Source of the DNA: Paracrocinitomix sp040880585
GTDB taxonomy: Bacteria; Bacteroidota; Bacteroidia; Flavobacteriales_D; Crocinitomicaceae
Length of the DNA stretch: 64,000 bases
Direction of reading: 5' to 3'
Assembly: GCA_040880585.1 (NCBI GenBank)
Contig: JBBDID010000052.1
Location: forward strand, 18,504 to 82,503
Shown here: positions 1 through 10,124 of the stretch, in pieces
How positions within the stretch are numbered: the stretch's first letter is position 1
Layout of the letters: every line of letters begins with the position of its first letter
Made by a program: the position numbers and the translations under genes
The notes under the pieces: generated by a model
What the model was told of the DNA's origin: nothing
The model's database searches: none
Seen by the model: the letters and a program-made list of their open reading frames with translations, nothing else

Positions 1-11
1 ATTTAAAAAAT

Positions 12-2159
12 ATGAACACCATGAAAAAACTTCTAACCTTCTTAATTACCGCTACCATATCAGTGAGCGGTGTCGCACAAAACCTGAATGAATTGTCTCA
101 AACTGCGGTTTGGGCTACTGTAGATGATACCGGGATTTTACCCACGGGTCATGAAAGTAATTTAAAAAGTCAACACATGGAATTACAACAATTGATTGAC
201 ACGTATCAAATCACTTCTGTTGTGCAGGCTTTTCCATCATCTAAAAAAGAAGATTTGCTGAAAGTATACCAATTCAATTGTAATTGTGAGCCTGAAGTAC
301 TTAGTCGTGAACTGAATCAAATAAGTACAATAAGCAGGGCAGAAGTAATGCCTGAATTAACCCCTTTCTATACACCTGATGACTTTTCGTTGGTGTTCGC
401 TAACGATTACGCTCTGGAACTTATCAACGCAAAACAAGCCTGGGAATATTCTATGGGAGATACGGCGGTTGATATTGCCATCACAGATACAAATTATGAC
501 TTGACCCATCAAGAACTTTTAGGAACAGTTTCAGTAATTGATACGCCTTTTTATCAAACCTCATATTATCATGGAACTGCTGTAGCAATAACAGCTGCCG
601 GAAATACAGACAATGCAGTTGGGAAGAGCTCAATAGGGAGCAACTGTCAATTACAATTGTACAATATGACTTACAATCGATTACTTACCGCTACTTATGC
701 AGGAGCAAGGGTCATTAATGCAAGTTGGGGTTCTTGTTCTTACAGTTCTTATGTTCAGGATATTATTGATGAAGTATACGAAAACGGCTCTATTATTGTG
801 GCAGCGGCAGGAAACGGTTCAACTTGTAATGACCCAACGGCCTTGGTATATCCGGCGGCAAACAATCATGTCATCTCTGTGTCTAGTATAGGCCCTTCAA
901 ATAACCATGAAAGAAGTATTGGCGATCCTTCAACTACTCATCAACACAATGATTCGGTTGATATTGTTGCTCCGGGTTATGATGTTGCATTAACGGTTGC
1001 TGAAGGTTGGTACTTAACCGGAAACGGAACTTCTTTTGCAGCGCCTTATGTAAGTGGTACAATAGGCTTAATGTTATCGATAAATCCTTGTTTAACTTTT
1101 GAAGAGGTAGAGGCTATCTTATATTCTACCGCTTATAATGTAGATACGATTAACCCTAATTATGCAGGCTTGTTAGGAGCAGGTAGATTAGATGCCGGTG
1201 CAGCCTTAGCGGCAACCGCTAACTACTCAACATTTCCGGCAGAAATTGAAACGGTATTTGACTGTAATTCCGAAACCTTTTCACTGCTTGCAGTAGCTCC
1301 TAATCACCCAACAATAATAAGTTCCACCCTTTGGAATACAGGCGAGAATACCTCTGAAATAACAACGGGTCAATCGGGTTCATACAAGGTATCCCTAACA
1401 GATGCCAACGGTTGCCCTGCTTTTGCAACGACAACTGTTGTGGTGCCTGAACCGTTAACACTTAACGTAGATCTTTTTCATCCTTTATGTGCTGAAGAAG
1501 CGACGGGTGAAATACATATTTATCCAGCAGGGGGAGCAGCACCTTATTTGATGAGTTTAGACGGAAATGTCTTAGCATCCAATATAGTTACCAATTTATT
1601 AGCAGGTGACTACCTTGTATCGCTAATGGATTCATTGGGCTGTGAAAGAGAACAATTGGCTGTGATTGAAGATCCTGACAAATTGGAAGTGCTAGCTGAA
1701 ATTGGAGCAGATGAAATGCATGATGGATCAGGGTATATTGATACTGAAGTAAAGGGAGGAATTTACCCGTACATTTATCAATGGTCTACAGGTGATCAAA
1801 CTGAAGATTTAAGTCACTTATCGGTTGGAGAATATACACTTGACTTGATAGATGCCAACGGCTGTCTTATTAATGAAAAATTTATTATCTCTGATGAGTC
1901 AACAGCTGGTTTAATACAGCATGAATCAGAAGGTGTCTCTCTTTATCCAAATCCATCAAATGGTGATGCAATTACAATAAGCTGGGAAAAAGAGATGCAA
2001 ACGATTGAATTGTATGCTGAGTCAGGACAATTGCTAATATCGGAAAACCCGTTTGGAAATTCAATAATCATCAGCAATTTATCTACAGGAGTGTATTTGG
2101 TGAAGTTGATCAGCACTTCAGGAACGGTTGGAACCAAAAAATTAATTGTAAGCCATTAA
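12..2159 (+). CDS. Secreted subtilisin-like S8 serine peptidase with T9SS type A sorting tail
   Basis: An exported serine endopeptidase, probably released or anchored at the cell surface by type IX secretion. Residues 1-22 are a signal peptide ending VAQ. The catalytic triad is visible as Asp159 in AITDTNYD, His187 in YYHGTAVA and Ser341 in GNGTSFAAPYVSG, in the order expected for family S8. Residues about 415-640 contain SprB/Ig-like repeats (for example PLCAEEATGEI), and the C-terminus carries a type A sorting domain starting SLYPNPSNG. A second ATG at 21 (MKKLL) is an equally good start. Upstream DNA lies outside the window. A strong terminator follows, so it appears to be the last or only gene of its unit. 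Substrate unknown. Confidence 0.93.
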   Translation: MNTMKKLLTFLITATISVSGVAQNLNELSQTAVWATVDDTGILPTGHESNLKSQHMELQQLIDTYQITSVVQAFPSSKKEDLLKVYQFNCNCEPEVLSRELNQISTISRAEVMPELTPFYTPDDFSLVFANDYALELINAKQAWEYSMGDTAVDIAITDTNYDLTHQELLGTVSVIDTPFYQTSYYHGTAVAITAAGNTDNAVGKSSIGSNCQLQLYNMTYNRLLTATYAGARVINASWGSCSYSSYVQDIIDEVYENGSIIVAAAGNGSTCNDPTALVYPAANNHVISVSSIGPSNNHERSIGDPSTTHQHNDSVDIVAPGYDVALTVAEGWYLTGNGTSFAAPYVSGTIGLMLSINPCLTFEEVEAILYSTAYNVDTINPNYAGLLGAGRLDAGAALAATANYSTFPAEIETVFDCNSETFSLLAVAPNHPTIISSTLWNTGENTSEITTGQSGSYKVSLTDANGCPAFATTTVVVPEPLTLNVDLFHPLCAEEATGEIHIYPAGGAAPYLMSLDGNVLASNIVTNLLAGDYLVSLMDSLGCEREQLAVIEDPDKLEVLAEIGADEMHDGSGYIDTEVKGGIYPYIYQWSTGDQTEDLSHLSVGEYTLDLIDANGCLINEKFIISDESTAGLIQHESEGVSLYPNPSNGDAITISWEKEMQTIELYAESGQLLISENPFGNSIIISNLSTGVYLVKLISTSGTVGTKKLIVSH

Positions 2160-2181
2160 ATTGAATAACAAACATAATAAT

Positions 2182-2218
2182 ACCCGATTTCTTCTTAGGA
2201 GAGATCGGGTCTTTTTAT
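2182..2218 (+). terminator. Rho-independent terminator after the S8 peptidase gene
   Basis: Stem ACCCGAT (2182-2188) pairs with ATCGGGT (2204-2210), followed at once by a T-rich tract. It lies 23 bases after the peptidase stop codon. Confidence 0.8.
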
Positions 2219-2355
2219 TGCAATGAAACAATTCTGCAAGAAATATTGGGTTAAAGCTGTTCATTTTATTTGCTAATTTGTAACTTGTGCTTCCCTTTTT
2301 TATGAAACACAATATAGGTTTTTGGATGTACTATCTGCTCCTGTATTAAAAACAA

Positions 2356-4578
2356 ATGAATTTGAATGAATCTTTACACATACTTCACTTTGAAGACAAT
2401 CCTGCTGATATTGAGTTAATCGCTCTGGAGATTAAAAAGCATTTTGATCAATATGAAATCAAGGTAACAAACAAAATAGAAGAATGCAGGGAGTGGTTGT
2501 CTGAACAGGTTTTTGATGTGATTTTAACAGCTTATACTATTTCCGGGGTTCAGGAAATGGAATCATTAAAATTGTTTAAAGAAATAGCACCATATACACC
2601 TGTTATTTATGTGACAAGGGCTTTAGGTGAAGAGTTGGCAGTGAAAGCACTTCAGGAGGGGGCAACAGATTATGTGCTCAAAAAGCACCTTGAGAAGTTA
2701 CCGTTTGCTATACGACGTGCCGTTGAAGAAGCCAGACAAAAAAGAAAAACAGAGCAATCTATTTTAGCGCTTCAGGATAGTGAAAGAAAATACAAGAAGA
2801 TTTTTAACTCTTTTATTGATGTGTATTATCAGTTAGACCTTGATTATAAAATTGAAAGAATCAGCCCTTCTTGTTTTCGTACTTTTGGTTATCGAACAGA
2901 GGAACTTATAGGTCAGAGCATTGATATTTTTTTCAAAAAGGAAGGTGCTTTTAATCATATTCAAAAAGAAACAATCAACCACACTGAAGTGCGGGATATA
3001 GAACTTATTGGACGGAAGAAAAATAAGGAAATTATATACCTTTCAATCAGTGCTTCATTACGGGCTGATCAAGAAGGGAAAAACCTAGGTTTTTATGGTG
3101 TGATCAGGAATATCACAGAAAAACAAAGCGTACTGCAAGAGATTAAAGAGGCACAAGAGAACTTAATTCAAGCACAAAAAATCGCAAATATTGGCTCATA
3201 CCGATTCAACGTAGCAAAGAAAAAAATGGAGTACTGGTCCGATCAAATGTACAACATCTTTGAATTTGATCCGGGAGAAGGAATCCCTTCTCATGAGGAA
3301 TTCAAGAAGAGATTAATAAATCCTTTGAATAGAAAAAGCCTGACAGATCTCGTTTCTTATTCAGAAAATTTTTTACCGTATGAGCAAATTTACGCTTGTA
3401 AATCTGGTGATACTGAAACCCGACACATTAAAGAAACTGTACGCCCACAATTGGATGATCAAAAGAGATTGGTCAACGTATTGGGAGCAGTGCAAGATAT
3501 TACCGAACAAAAAAAAGCAGAACAGGCAACAGAGCATAGTAGAACTCGTCTGAGTGCCATTTTAAAAAATACTGCTGAAGCTACTTTGATTGTCGATAAG
3601 GATTGTCTGGTGAAGTATGTCTCACCTGCTTTTGAACGTATTTTGGGTTATTGGGTTGTTGATGTGGTTGGAACCAGTGTTGAAGGTTATATAAGTAAGG
3701 ATGAGCGAAAGGATTTTCAGACGATTTTATCTAAAGTGGAAGAGGGGGAATCCTCCGGGTTTAAAATATTTCATTTCTATACAGACAAAGGTGCCCAACG
3801 TTGTATGCGTGTGAATGCGACAAACATGTTGAATAATGATTTTATAAAAGGATTCATTCTCAGCGCACAGGACATTACTGAATTGGAAGACGCTTATAGT
3901 AATCTGAATCGGGCACATCAAGACGCCCTGAAATATCAATCCAGATTGTTAAGTTCTCAATTGAACCCTCATTTTATTTTCAATGCCCTAAATTCTATTC
4001 AATACTATATTCTTGAAAATAATCAAGAGCTCACATTGCATTATTTGTCTGCTTTTTCAGGCTTAATGCGTCAAACTTTAAATAACTCCAATTTGGATTT
4101 TTTATCACTCTCTGAAGAACTACAATTTTTAAGAAACTATGTAGAGCTTGAAAACAATAGGTTTCTCGAAAAGTTTGATTACAAAATAGAACTGGATGAA
4201 AATATAGACCCTGATTCAGTTTGTGTTCCACCTATGTTTATACAGCCACATATAGAGAATGCGATCATACACGGTATCGGAAATAAAAGCGAAAAAGGAA
4301 AGTTAAGGATTCGGTTTTATATTCAAGATGAAAAACAATTGATTTGCTCTATTACAGATGATGGGGTAGGGAGACAAAAAGCAATGGAATTGAGAAGCCT
4401 TAGAAGTGGAGCGATTCACCAACCTATGGTTATGAGTTTAACAGCTACCCGTTTAAATATATTGAACCAATTAGAGGGAGAAGAATTTGATGTAATCGTG
4501 AATGATTTAATTGAACCTGAAGGAGAGATAAAAGGAACAGAGGTGCTCATCCGGATGCCACTCATTGATGACATATAA
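2356..4578 (+). CDS. Cytoplasmic REC-PAS3-LytS-type sensor histidine kinase with degenerate receiver
   Basis: A soluble hybrid sensor kinase; no signal peptide or membrane helix is seen. Order: receiver-like domain (about 5-120), three PAS domains (about 140-255, 270-395, 400-520), each followed by an 'ITE' linker, then a His_kinase domain of the LytS/YehU class with LNPHFIFNALNS (phospho-acceptor His539) and an HATPase domain with N-box HIENAIIHG and G-box DDGVGR. The receiver has the acidic pair E13/D14 and the conserved Lys of VLKKH, but the phospho-acceptor position is Ala59 (ILTAYTISG), so it should not be phosphorylated. No LytTR regulator lies next to it, so its partner is elsewhere. 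The intergenic gap to the convergent receptor gene is only about 80 bp. Confidence 0.9.
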   Translation: MNLNESLHILHFEDNPADIELIALEIKKHFDQYEIKVTNKIEECREWLSEQVFDVILTAYTISGVQEMESLKLFKEIAPYTPVIYVTRALGEELAVKALQEGATDYVLKKHLEKLPFAIRRAVEEARQKRKTEQSILALQDSERKYKKIFNSFIDVYYQLDLDYKIERISPSCFRTFGYRTEELIGQSIDIFFKKEGAFNHIQKETINHTEVRDIELIGRKKNKEIIYLSISASLRADQEGKNLGFYGVIRNITEKQSVLQEIKEAQENLIQAQKIANIGSYRFNVAKKKMEYWSDQMYNIFEFDPGEGIPSHEEFKKRLINPLNRKSLTDLVSYSENFLPYEQIYACKSGDTETRHIKETVRPQLDDQKRLVNVLGAVQDITEQKKAEQATEHSRTRLSAILKNTAEATLIVDKDCLVKYVSPAFERILGYWVVDVVGTSVEGYISKDERKDFQTILSKVEEGESSGFKIFHFYTDKGAQRCMRVNATNMLNNDFIKGFILSAQDITELEDAYSNLNRAHQDALKYQSRLLSSQLNPHFIFNALNSIQYYILENNQELTLHYLSAFSGLMRQTLNNSNLDFLSLSEELQFLRNYVELENNRFLEKFDYKIELDENIDPDSVCVPPMFIQPHIENAIIHGIGNKSEKGKLRIRFYIQDEKQLICSITDDGVGRQKAMELRSLRSGAIHQPMVMSLTATRLNILNQLEGEEFDVIVNDLIEPEGEIKGTEVLIRMPLIDDI

Positions 4579-4661
4579 AAATTAGGAAAGTTCATCTGTT
4601 TTGGGTATAAGGAATTTATATGATTTGTATAAATCCCGCAAAAACCGGATTAAATCAAAAG

Positions 4662-7349
4662 TTAAAACTTGACAATCAATCGCAAATTGACACGACGGCC
4701 GGTCAAGTGATTAGGGATAGCGTAATAACGTCCCTGAATATCCTGCAACCACTGATAGGAAATGACATTTTTAATTCCCAATAGATTAAAAGCATCTAAA
4801 CTCAAAGTCAATTGATCCAAATGCTTGAAGAATTTCTTTTCTTTGAATTTTTCTTTGTTCTGCGGATTGATAAAATCGTACATAAATCCCAAATCTACAC
4901 GAATATATGGCTTGGTGCGCAATACATCTTTATACCGTTCATAAGTCGGTGGTCCGTATGGAAGGGGAGTACCCACCAATACATTTGCAGATACCTTGAA
5001 GTCTTCAAACCGCGGCATCCTGTCCTGAAAGAACAATGAAAAAGTAAGCATTTGATCAGTGGGGCGTGGAATATACCCCGGTACCTGTAGTATTGAATCC
5101 GTAGCAATGTTGTTAAAGGTGTATCCCGGTTGAATGGTGTCCCCATCTGAATTTAAATAGAGATAATACTGATCATTGAGGATGTCTTCTTGCGTCCGTA
5201 AAAAACCAATTCTAAAAAATGATTCCACACCCTTTATGAATTCTCCGTGTAACTTAGCGTCAATTCCGTAAGCGTAAGCAACCGCACTGTTTTCAGCATA
5301 GTAGCGGATACGTACATTGTCAATTTCATAAGGAACCACATCCCACATGTATTTGTAATAGGCTTCAGTAACAAACTTAAAAGGACGATCCCACATACTG
5401 AAATACACATCTGCTCCAATTACATTATGCCATGATTTTTGGGAAACCACATCTGGATTTACCGTGCCCAAAATCCCACGCATGGTTCTGTATAATGGCG
5501 GTTGATAATACAAGCCGGAGGCAAATCTCAACTTGACATTTCTTCGCATAACCGTAGAATCCTCTCTGAGCAAATATGCTCTTGGCGTGTAGGTGACACT
5601 CATGCGTGGGGTCAACCAGGGCTCCTTGTTGTAGGTGCGATACCCGGCTCTTGCTCCTATGTTTAAAGAAAATTTGGCAGGACTTCCTACTATTTTTTTT
5701 GTCGTACGGTAAATGTGTTTTGTGCTGTCTGTTTTTATCTTTTTCTTTAAATCTACTTCAATGTTTTTTCGCTTGATCCAGTTTTGACTATACTGGGCAT
5801 GAGCGGTAAAACGGTAACTCTCCACTACATTGTTTTGTTTGATCACTTCCTGTAATTCAACTTGATCACCGGAACCCTGTGGGATAGAATATCCGGCTGA
5901 GTCAATTAAATGCCATTCACTCAGCTTGTCTTGAAAAATTTCATATTGTGCCTTAGCTCCCCATCTTAACTCTGAAAAGGTAGTTACCTTAGAACCATCT
6001 TCTTTCTCTTTTGAACTGCTTTTAAAATCATATTTAGCAGTAGTGTAAAGGTTCGTTATCCAGACGTTCAGGTCATTTCTGGCGTGATCAAGAAACCCCC
6101 CAACTCCCACATTGCTGGTAGAGTCACCAAATTCTTCTTTGGAAGGATCTGTTTCAAGTTGGTTGATCCAATATTCTCCCAAAATATCAAAATGTTCACT
6201 TTCAATAGAATGAAAAACAGATCCGACAACTTGCATATCAAACTGCTTGCTCTTTCTCCATTTCCAGCCGGTAGCAGCAGTAAATGTCTTGAATTTGGTT
6301 TCTTCCTGTCCCTCAAAAAACACTTTTAATTGATAGGCTTCATTCACTGTTCCCCAGGTGGTGTTTCGGGTAGCCGGAACAAACCGGTAATTATTGGTAG
6401 AGTAATGTCCCAACACAAATAGTTTTGAATAGCGGTTTTCATTGTCAAAATTCAGGTAATAATTGGCCAGTAATTGATAGTCAAAAAAGGTAGGGTTATA
6501 ATCACCTTGTGTGGGCAAACTATTCAATAAATAGGAGTTGGCACGATACCGAGCCCCTGTAATATAATTTCCTCTTTTCTTACCGAAAACCCCTTCCAGG
6601 TGTGCCTGTCCCCCCATAAAACTAGCCTGAGCAGATCCACCAAAATTCTGAGGCTCCCGGTATTGAATATCCAGCACAGAAGACAATTTATCTCCGTAAT
6701 AAGCATCAAATCCACCTGCTGAAAAAGAGATATTTTTCACAAATGACGAATTGATGAAACTTAAACCTTCTTGTTGACCGGATCTTACGAGGAATGGGCG
6801 ATAAATTTGAATTCCATTAACGTAAATTAAATTTTCATCATAATTTCCCCCACGCACATTATAACTGGCGGTTAATTCATTGTTGGAACTCACCCCTAAT
6901 CCTACCAGCTTTAATAGATCTTCAAAATTTCCCGAAGCGCTAGGCAAACGATCCATTTCTACCGGAGGCAAACGATCTATCATATCTCCGGGGCGGATGT
7001 ACTCAATTTCTATCGGCTGAAATTGATTTTGCTTCATGCTGAGAGTGCCAATAAAAACATTCTCTCCTTTGACGTCAATGGTTTCTAATAAGGGTTCTTT
7101 TCCTGAGTAAGTAATCCGAAGTGTGTACACCTTGTTTGCCGGAAGTTGAATTTTAAAAAGCCCATTTTCATTGGTGTAGGCCAAGCCGCTCTCCAAATGG
7201 TCAATTCGGACGGAGACATCTTTGATTCCATTGCCGCTTTCATCCACTATTTCTCCACTCAAAATTACAGTTTGAGAGAAGCTTAGCGTAGAAATCAAAA
7301 ACAGTGATATGAAGAGTAGTATTCTCAAATTTGCTCCAAAAGTAAGCAT
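4662..7349 (-). CDS. TonB-dependent outer-membrane receptor with carboxypeptidase-like N-terminal domain
   Basis: An outer-membrane beta-barrel that imports a ligand using TonB energy. The signal peptide is residues 1-26 (LFLISTLSFSQ). A carboxypeptidase-regulatory-like domain (about 27-110, starting VILSGEIVDESGNG) is typical of SusC-like Bacteroidota receptors. It is followed by a plug with NVRGGNYDENLIYVNG and DAYYGDKLSSVLDI, then a long barrel that ends in the aromatic RLIVKF, a normal Omp-insertion end. The length of 895 aa is usual for the family. No SusD partner is adjacent, so polysaccharide uptake cannot be argued. It is transcribed away from parE and converges on the sensor kinase. 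Confidence 0.92.
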   Translation of the reverse strand: MLTFGANLRILLFISLFLISTLSFSQTVILSGEIVDESGNGIKDVSVRIDHLESGLAYTNENGLFKIQLPANKVYTLRITYSGKEPLLETIDVKGENVFIGTLSMKQNQFQPIEIEYIRPGDMIDRLPPVEMDRLPSASGNFEDLLKLVGLGVSSNNELTASYNVRGGNYDENLIYVNGIQIYRPFLVRSGQQEGLSFINSSFVKNISFSAGGFDAYYGDKLSSVLDIQYREPQNFGGSAQASFMGGQAHLEGVFGKKRGNYITGARYRANSYLLNSLPTQGDYNPTFFDYQLLANYYLNFDNENRYSKLFVLGHYSTNNYRFVPATRNTTWGTVNEAYQLKVFFEGQEETKFKTFTAATGWKWRKSKQFDMQVVGSVFHSIESEHFDILGEYWINQLETDPSKEEFGDSTSNVGVGGFLDHARNDLNVWITNLYTTAKYDFKSSSKEKEDGSKVTTFSELRWGAKAQYEIFQDKLSEWHLIDSAGYSIPQGSGDQVELQEVIKQNNVVESYRFTAHAQYSQNWIKRKNIEVDLKKKIKTDSTKHIYRTTKKIVGSPAKFSLNIGARAGYRTYNKEPWLTPRMSVTYTPRAYLLREDSTVMRRNVKLRFASGLYYQPPLYRTMRGILGTVNPDVVSQKSWHNVIGADVYFSMWDRPFKFVTEAYYKYMWDVVPYEIDNVRIRYYAENSAVAYAYGIDAKLHGEFIKGVESFFRIGFLRTQEDILNDQYYLYLNSDGDTIQPGYTFNNIATDSILQVPGYIPRPTDQMLTFSLFFQDRMPRFEDFKVSANVLVGTPLPYGPPTYERYKDVLRTKPYIRVDLGFMYDFINPQNKEKFKEKKFFKHLDQLTLSLDAFNLLGIKNVISYQWLQDIQGRYYAIPNHLTGRRVNLRLIVKF

Positions 7350-7465
7350 TCAGTCTTAACCCAAAACGGTTTCTAATGCTCTTTATTTCGCAATCGCCAT
7401 TATTATACAGGATAAATTGTTAATATCCTCTTTGCCGGTAGAAGAAAAAGAGGCAATAGGTGTAT

Positions 7466-7473
7466 TAACTTTG
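7466..7473 (+). promoter_or_regulatory. Bacteroidota -7 element upstream of parE
   Basis: TAACTTTG is an exact match to the -7 consensus TAnnTTTG, 46 bases before the parE ATG. A -33 TTG at the usual 19-23 base spacing is not seen, so this is a partial promoter call. Confidence 0.4.
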
Positions 7474-7518
7474 CAAGTTAGCATGATATGAATCATCTAA
7501 TAATAGTAGTAAGAGAAG

Positions 7519-9372
7519 ATGGCAAAGCAAGAATCAAATTATACAGAAGAGAATATTAGGTCTTTGGATTGGAAAGAACACATCCGATTGCGCCCCGGTA
7601 TGTATATCGGTAAGCTAGGAGATGGCGCAGCAGCTGATGACGGGATTTATGTGTTGGTGAAAGAAGTCGTAGATAATTCCATTGATGAATTTGTGATGGG
7701 GAACGGGAAGCGAATAAATGTGAAAGTGAAAGACGGTGTGGTGCAAGTGCGGGACTTTGGTAGAGGAATCCCACTGGGAAAAGTGATTGACTGTGTTTCT
7801 AAGATCAATACCGGCGGTAAATATGATTCTAAAGCTTTTAAAAAATCAGTAGGATTAAATGGAGTGGGAACCAAAGCGGTCAATGCTTTATCTGATCGGT
7901 TTTTGGTTGAATCCATTAGGGATGGCGAAAAAAAACGGGCGATTTTTGAAAAAGGAGAACTCATTGAAGATGCTCCTATTGAAAAAACAGATGAAAAAAA
8001 TGGAACGTTCATTGAATTTATTCCGGATACCGGGATTTTCAAGAACTATAAATTCCGAACGACCTATCTTGAAAAATTGTTTTGGAACTATTGCTACCTC
8101 AATAGAGGCTTGTCGATTTATTTAAACGGAGAAAAGTTTATTTCAGAAAACGGCCTTTTGGATTTGCTGGAAGATAACATGGAGAGTGAGCCACTTTATC
8201 CGATTATTCATCTGGAAGGAGATGATATAGAAGTAGCCCTTACTCATGTAAGAAGTTACGGAGAGAATTATTATTCTTTTGTAAATGGTCAGCATACTAC
8301 TCAGGGAGGAACGCATTTAACCGAATTCAGAGCCGCTGTAGCAAGGGTGATAAAAGATTTTTATGGTAAAAATTATGATGCGGTAGATATAAGACAATCA
8401 ATTGTTTCAGCTGTTTCAGTTAAAGTAATTGAACCGGTATTTGAATCTCAAACAAAAACCAAATTAGGTTCTCAAGAAATTGAACCGGATGGAAAATCTA
8501 TGCGGGCTTTTATCAATGATTTTTTAAAAATTAAATTGGATAATTATCTGCATAAAAATCCACAAACAGCAGAGATACTTGAAAAAAAGATCAGACAATC
8601 AGAAAAGGAAAGAAAAGAACTTTCGGGTATTCGAAAACTGGCGCGTGATCGGGCTAAGAAAGCAAGTTTACACAATAAAAAGCTAAGAGATTGCCGGGTT
8701 CATTATGATGATACTAAGAATGACCGAAGAAAAGAATCTACCATTTTTATCACTGAGGGAGACTCAGCAAGTGGATCCATTACTAAATCCAGAAATGTAA
8801 ACTCCCAAGCCGTCTTTAGCCTAAGAGGAAAACCCTTAAATTCTTACGGATTAACGAAGAAGGTAGTTTATGAGAATGAGGAATTTAACTTATTGCAAGC
8901 TGCTTTAAATATAGAAGATGGTCTGGAAGGTTTGCGCTACAACAATGTAGTAATCGCAACAGATGCAGATGTAGATGGAATGCATATTCGACTATTATTA
9001 CTCACTTTTTTTCTACAATTTTTTCCGGAATTGGTTCGGGAAGGGCATGTCTATATCCTTCAAACACCTTTGTTTAGGGTTCGAAACAAAAAAGAGACCC
9101 GTTATTGCTATACGGAAGAAGAGCGATTAGCAGCCATTAATGAATTAGGAAAAAATCCTGAAATTACAAGATTTAAAGGCTTGGGAGAAATTTCTCCGGA
9201 TGAGTTCAAAAATTTTATTGGTGATGAAATTCGATTAGATCCCGTGATCATTGGGAAGGACGCTAAAATTGAAGATGTTTTGGAATTTTATATGGGAAAA
9301 AACACTCCGGATCGTCAGGATTTTATCATTGATAATTTGAGGGTAGAGGAGGTTTTGGAAAAAGCAATATAA
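7519..9372 (+). CDS. parE: DNA topoisomerase IV subunit B
   Basis: The ATPase subunit of topoisomerase IV, which with ParC decatenates sister chromosomes. The GHKL ATPase signature is present (VKEVVDNSIDE; GRGIPLGK; GVGTKAVNALS), followed by the transducer domain and the TOPRIM domain with FITEGDSASGSI and ATDADVDGMHIRLL. The length of 617 aa and the opening SLDWKEHIRLRPGMYIGK fit the Bacteroidota ParE family rather than GyrB, which is longer. The partner gene parC lies 4.5 kb downstream on the same strand; in this window four unrelated-looking envelope genes separate them. Confidence 0.95.
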   Translation: MAKQESNYTEENIRSLDWKEHIRLRPGMYIGKLGDGAAADDGIYVLVKEVVDNSIDEFVMGNGKRINVKVKDGVVQVRDFGRGIPLGKVIDCVSKINTGGKYDSKAFKKSVGLNGVGTKAVNALSDRFLVESIRDGEKKRAIFEKGELIEDAPIEKTDEKNGTFIEFIPDTGIFKNYKFRTTYLEKLFWNYCYLNRGLSIYLNGEKFISENGLLDLLEDNMESEPLYPIIHLEGDDIEVALTHVRSYGENYYSFVNGQHTTQGGTHLTEFRAAVARVIKDFYGKNYDAVDIRQSIVSAVSVKVIEPVFESQTKTKLGSQEIEPDGKSMRAFINDFLKIKLDNYLHKNPQTAEILEKKIRQSEKERKELSGIRKLARDRAKKASLHNKKLRDCRVHYDDTKNDRRKESTIFITEGDSASGSITKSRNVNSQAVFSLRGKPLNSYGLTKKVVYENEEFNLLQAALNIEDGLEGLRYNNVVIATDADVDGMHIRLLLLTFFLQFFPELVREGHVYILQTPLFRVRNKKETRYCYTEEERLAAINELGKNPEITRFKGLGEISPDEFKNFIGDEIRLDPVIIGKDAKIEDVLEFYMGKNTPDRQDFIIDNLRVEEVLEKAI

Positions 9373-9419
9373 AAAACACATAGGGTTTCGATAGATTTCA
9401 TAACTTTATCGTTGAACAG

Positions 9420-10124
9420 ATGAAAGGTAAGCTATTCATAGGGTTTCTTTTTTTTGTGCTGTGTCATATTTCAATTGCTCAGGATAAAGGAGAAGTACAG
9501 TTTTTGGTAGAAGTTGACAATGGCTATTTTGAGATAGTGATTGACGACACTTTATACTTAAAAAAGTATAAGACTCAACTGCCGGTTGGAAAGCACAAAG
9601 CAAAGGTATGGTCACCCGGTTACGTCACATCTGTGGTTTCTTTTGAAATAGAGAAAGATCAAGTAACCAGAAAACACGTAAAAATGGCAATTTCAAACGA
9701 GCGGATTCAATATGAATCTGATTATAAAGATTATCGGATGAAGTTTCATAAATCATTGACGATTCCTGCAAGTTTTACCTTGGCCACTTCTTTAACTTCA
9801 ACTTATTTAATAATGAAGGCTTATGACAAGAAAAAAAAGATACTGAGTGATATCAATTCTTACCATCTGGCTGCTACTTATAAAGATGTTGTTTTTTATA
9901 AGGATCGGATACATTCCTATAATGAAAAATATAACCGACAGCGGATTGCTTTTTATACCACATTGGGCATATCCGGAGCACTGCTCGGTACCACTATTTA
10001 TACCTATTTGCGTTTTAAAAAGAATAACAGAGAGCCACAACTGAATAGTGAAAGTCCTTTTAAAGACCGTTTCTCTTTACAAATTGCCCCTACGGGGTTT
10101 AGTCTAAAATTTATCTGGGGATGA
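9420..10124 (+). CDS. Exported PEGA-like membrane protein of unknown function
   Basis: Residues 1-20 form a signal peptide (CHISIAQ). Residues about 25-95 look like a PEGA-type beta domain: an IDD turn, then LPVGKHKAKVWSPGYVT, where the 'GKHKxxxxxPGY' pattern is the recognisable part. Two hydrophobic segments follow (about 115-135 and 178-198), separated by a basic, tyrosine-rich stretch. The stop codon overlaps the next gene's start by four bases (ATGA), so the two are almost certainly cotranslated. It lies 47 bases after parE and may be read from the same transcript. No enzymatic motif is visible. Confidence 0.75.
   Translation: MKGKLFIGFLFFVLCHISIAQDKGEVQFLVEVDNGYFEIVIDDTLYLKKYKTQLPVGKHKAKVWSPGYVTSVVSFEIEKDQVTRKHVKMAISNERIQYESDYKDYRMKFHKSLTIPASFTLATSLTSTYLIMKAYDKKKKILSDINSYHLAATYKDVVFYKDRIHSYNEKYNRQRIAFYTTLGISGALLGTTIYTYLRFKKNNREPQLNSESPFKDRFSLQIAPTGFSLKFIWG

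Noticed and set aside
7647..8042. 131-codon open frame opposite parE
   Set aside because: Antisense shadow of a strongly conserved gene; no independent features.
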